A stretch of DNA of 64,000 bases from Prunella strophiata (lineage: Eukaryota > Chordata > Aves > Passeriformes > Prunellidae): NCBI GenBank assembly GCA_036583965.1, contig JAZBQD010000030.1, positions 58,591,551 to 58,655,550 on the forward strand, given 5' to 3'. A model generated the notes under the pieces. The model made no database searches, was not told the origin of the DNA, and saw only the letters and a list, made by a program, of their open reading frames with translations. Below, piece after piece: positions 61,495-64,000 of this stretch (the stretch's first letter is position 1; each line of letters begins with the position of its first letter). The position numbers and the translations under genes were made by a program.

Positions 61495-63419
61495 AAGTGA
61501 CGTTTTGGTTATATTTAACTTGGAATACTTAATGGTGCAGTGAGACATTCTCTAAAAGCCTAAAGAAGAGACCTGGCACTAACACATTTGATAAGAGACA
61601 AAGGCCACTGTACACAGTTATGCTGCTAAGAATAGAGAGTAACTGGCGACAGCATGGCACTAAGTAAAGAGTAGAATATTCAATCCAAGCCCTTCTTCGG
61701 CTGCTATTCAAAAGTCATTTACCCTTTATAAGAGGGACAAATGACACAGCAGCTTCCTAAATAGTATGGTTTTTCAGTTCAGTTACAGAATAAAGCAGGT
61801 GAAGAAAACACACATTTAGTTCAGCTTTCATGTTAGAAATATTCTTGCTGGGTATTTGAATATGACAAAGGAGAATGATTTACTATACAGCCACTGATAA
61901 ACCTGTTTATGAATCTCATCATATATTTTCTAAGTATGGGATCCATAAAAAAGGATGTCCTTTGTTGGGCTAAGGGAAGTTACCAAAATATTTCAAACAT
62001 CCTAAAGTATCCTATGTCTCTATATTACCTTTATCTGTTGTTCCTTATGCTTAAAGAACAATCTACTGTAACCAGCCTCAATAACCAGAATAAAAGCTGT
62101 GGGGTTTTCTTTTCAGGCACATTAGTTCAGAAAACTTGTTGCATTCGAACAAGGACCAAAAAAATTGTTATCTGACATAGATAGCCATCCATGCAACTGA
62201 GGGAGAAAATTACAAATAACTTGTAGTGAACTGTTTAGGAACAATTGATAAGCAGCAATTAGTCCAAGAAAATTATTCACTCACAAGCATTAACTAATCA
62301 GTGAAAACTATGACTTAAACTAGGGCAATCCAAAATCAGATAAAAGAATAAATTCAATGAAACCATATTTGTAAGTAGTGAACCAAAACCAGAACCAGTT
62401 CTCCTGACAACCACTTATCACCTATTGTCACTAGCCACTGCTGATGTTTGTAGCTATTGCTACAAAAGAGAGGAACCTTTCAAATGTGTCTGATTCTGAA
62501 AACTGCTTCCTTCCTTTGCATTGTATATTTCTTTTTCTTTTTCCATTTGTTGCGTTTGTGAAAGGATTCTAGAAGAACTACTTGATTTTAAAGGAAGCAG
62601 TTTTTCAAAGCTAGACTAGATCAATGAATAGAGAAAAAAAATTACGTTGCTTATCTCTTTTTTGCTCATTAATGTTAGGCTTTTAGGCAGCTTCTTAAAA
62701 GAGTTATTAAAAAAAAAAAAAAACACAGCAAAAGTAATACAAAACTTGCCATTTCTCCTTATTGCCTGTTGCAAGTTCAGTAATACTTTTATAGGCTGTA
62801 TTGCAAAACAACTATAGATGATACAGTGCTTAAGGATTTCTTCAAGCAGATTGTTATGAAAATGAGTTGACCTCATCCCCTTTTGTCAATAAAATAGGAT
62901 ATTACCAAAAGGCAGCTTTTGCAATTACATGTGAATTGGTTTTCAAGCTTCACAGAAAGGTCGATTCAAACAGTGACAAACATCACCTTGGTAGGCACCA
63001 CTGCCTACCTCCAATTTGGGAAAGCTTTTATTAGCTCACATTCATGCTGAGGGTCAGCTTTTCAGTGTTCTTTTCTGAGAGACTGAGGCATGAAAGCTCT
63101 TGAAATCTCCATTTACTTAATGAAAATAATATTACTGAATGAATGATAATCAAGTGATGTTTTCATTATGCCAAGTAATTTTCTGCCAGTATTTCAATTC
63201 CCCTTAGCAATGTGTATCTGTGAGGGTTGTAACCTACAGGCTCTTTACAGCAACCATCTCTCACTCCTGCAAAGGACGTCTTGACCACAGGAGGGTTAGC
63301 CATTTGAACATACCAAAGTAGCTGTCTAGAATTCTCTTTGCTGCTCCACTCCTAAACAGAAATTTCTTTGTTATTTTCTTTATTGCTACTTGTTTCTGCA
63401 AAATATATGTCTTCTGATA

Positions 63420-63840
63420 CAGTCATGTTAATTGACAGCAGCAACACAGAAGTAGGGTTTTGTAAAGTGAGACCACTGTCAGGGAGAGACAGGAGTGGGG
63501 TTGTGCTCTGCTGTGGATGGAGAGCTGGAAGCCAGGAGCTGCAGCAAGGATGGCAGGGCAGGGACCCGGCTGGCAAAGGCCACAGACCCTGAATGAGATG
63601 AGCAGAGCAAGTCCCATGACAGAAAGCCAGTTTAGCCAGCATCTAGGAGCCAGGCAAGTCTGTGGTGATGAGAAGAATTCAGGGTGAGGGCAGGAGTTCA
63701 AGTCATCAGGTCAGGGCTAGAATCAGTGATGTGCATGGCAGGTACAAAAACTCATGGAAAGATTGAGGTTTAGGATCCCTCCTGATCAAAGAGAAGCCAG
63801 GACTCAGCTCTTTTCCTAACAGTCTGACTCAAGGTCACAA
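63420..63840. other. GC-richer block, unassigned
   Basis: The composition rises to about half G+C by eye, with 'gctggaagccaggagctgc'-type wording and open frames on both strands (63368-63592 plus, 63423-63701 minus) that arise from this composition. It could be an old repeat, but I cannot name a family. No splice-bounded exon is convincing. Confidence 0.4.
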
Positions 63841-64000
63841 CTGCACCACATCACCACTGGCTAAGAGCCTTCCTTTTAAATATCTTTTGGAAAAATACCC
63901 ATTATCTCTAGCACTTAAATTTAATGGGTTAGGACCAAATGAAGATTATAAGGGATTCTAAGGATGGAAGCAGGTGTTTTTGTCAGAGTAGGTTTCAAGA

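Larger units (their letters stand above)
52450..63410. other. long noncoding stretch, no gene recognised
   Basis: About 11 kb of AT-rich DNA without an assignable gene. Contents noted are an A run near 52794-52809, an A/C-rich tract at 56283-56360, a T run near 57742-57757, a pyrimidine-rich block at about 58080-58560, a perfect 14-bp tandem duplication at 61467-61494 and an A run near 62708-62722. Open frames such as 53536-53835 and 54192-54557 (plus) and 60151-60528 (minus) show no domain or splice context that I trust. Confidence 0.45.

Noticed and set aside
1..64000. Bacterial-type systems (operons, CRISPR arrays, phage or defence genes), rRNA or tRNA genes
   Set aside because: No direct-repeat/spacer array, no long densely packed frames and no tRNA cloverleaf were seen; repeats and composition are those of a vertebrate genome.

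Overview
The window reads as vertebrate nuclear DNA, most likely from a bird. It is AT-rich (I judge about 60-65% by eye) and poor in interspersed repeats. The repeats I recognise are mostly CR1 LINE fragments with the typical avian 3' end ('ccttccaaccc...ttatgattctatga'), plus one avian ERVL-like retroviral remnant and scattered microsatellites and homopolymers. CR1 also occurs in crocodilians and turtles, but the low repeat load and the ERV type favour a bird. There are no bacterial operons, phage genes, CRISPR arrays or rRNA/tRNA genes. No complete, confidently identifiable protein-coding gene is visible; the region looks like intergenic or deep intronic DNA.

Layout. 1-11.1 kb: AT-rich, nothing recognised except a TC/TA microsatellite. 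11.17-11.87 kb: CR1 on the minus strand. 13.0-14.4 kb: a minus-strand cluster of short open segments, one of which encodes a good match to the ankyrin-repeat consensus. The cluster ends with a stop codon and AATAAA, and may be an eroded gene or the last exons of a split gene. 14.4-20.3 kb: no gene seen. 20.36-21.0 kb: a stretch with the look of a conserved noncoding element. 21.63-21.83 kb: a nested foldback element with terminal inverted repeats. 22-34 kb: no gene, a possible LTR scrap near 24.2 kb, and a polypurine block at 28.0-28.2 kb. 34.39-35.97 kb: the largest CR1 copy, retaining the reverse-transcriptase GVPQG and FADD motifs but broken by stops. 37.8-38.1, 42.66-42.96, 46.44-46.51 and 47.85-48.29 kb: shorter CR1 pieces. 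45.36-46.19 kb: a minus-strand TATA/CCAAT arrangement, a short ATG exon with a splice donor, and an in-phase candidate exon encoding a hydrophobic N-terminal segment. 50.14-50.36 kb: another minus-strand exon-like open segment. 51.1-52.45 kb: a patchwork of two CR1 3' ends and an ERVL-like remnant. 52.5-63.4 kb: AT-rich, no gene, with two short candidate regulatory islands. 63.4-63.85 kb: a GC-richer block of unknown nature.

The most unusual items are the ankyrin-like remnant at 13.0-14.4 kb, the promoter plus two-exon arrangement at 45.4-46.2 kb, and the foldback element at 21.7 kb. All three are inferences from reading the sequence. Homology search, RNA-seq and cross-species alignment would settle them.
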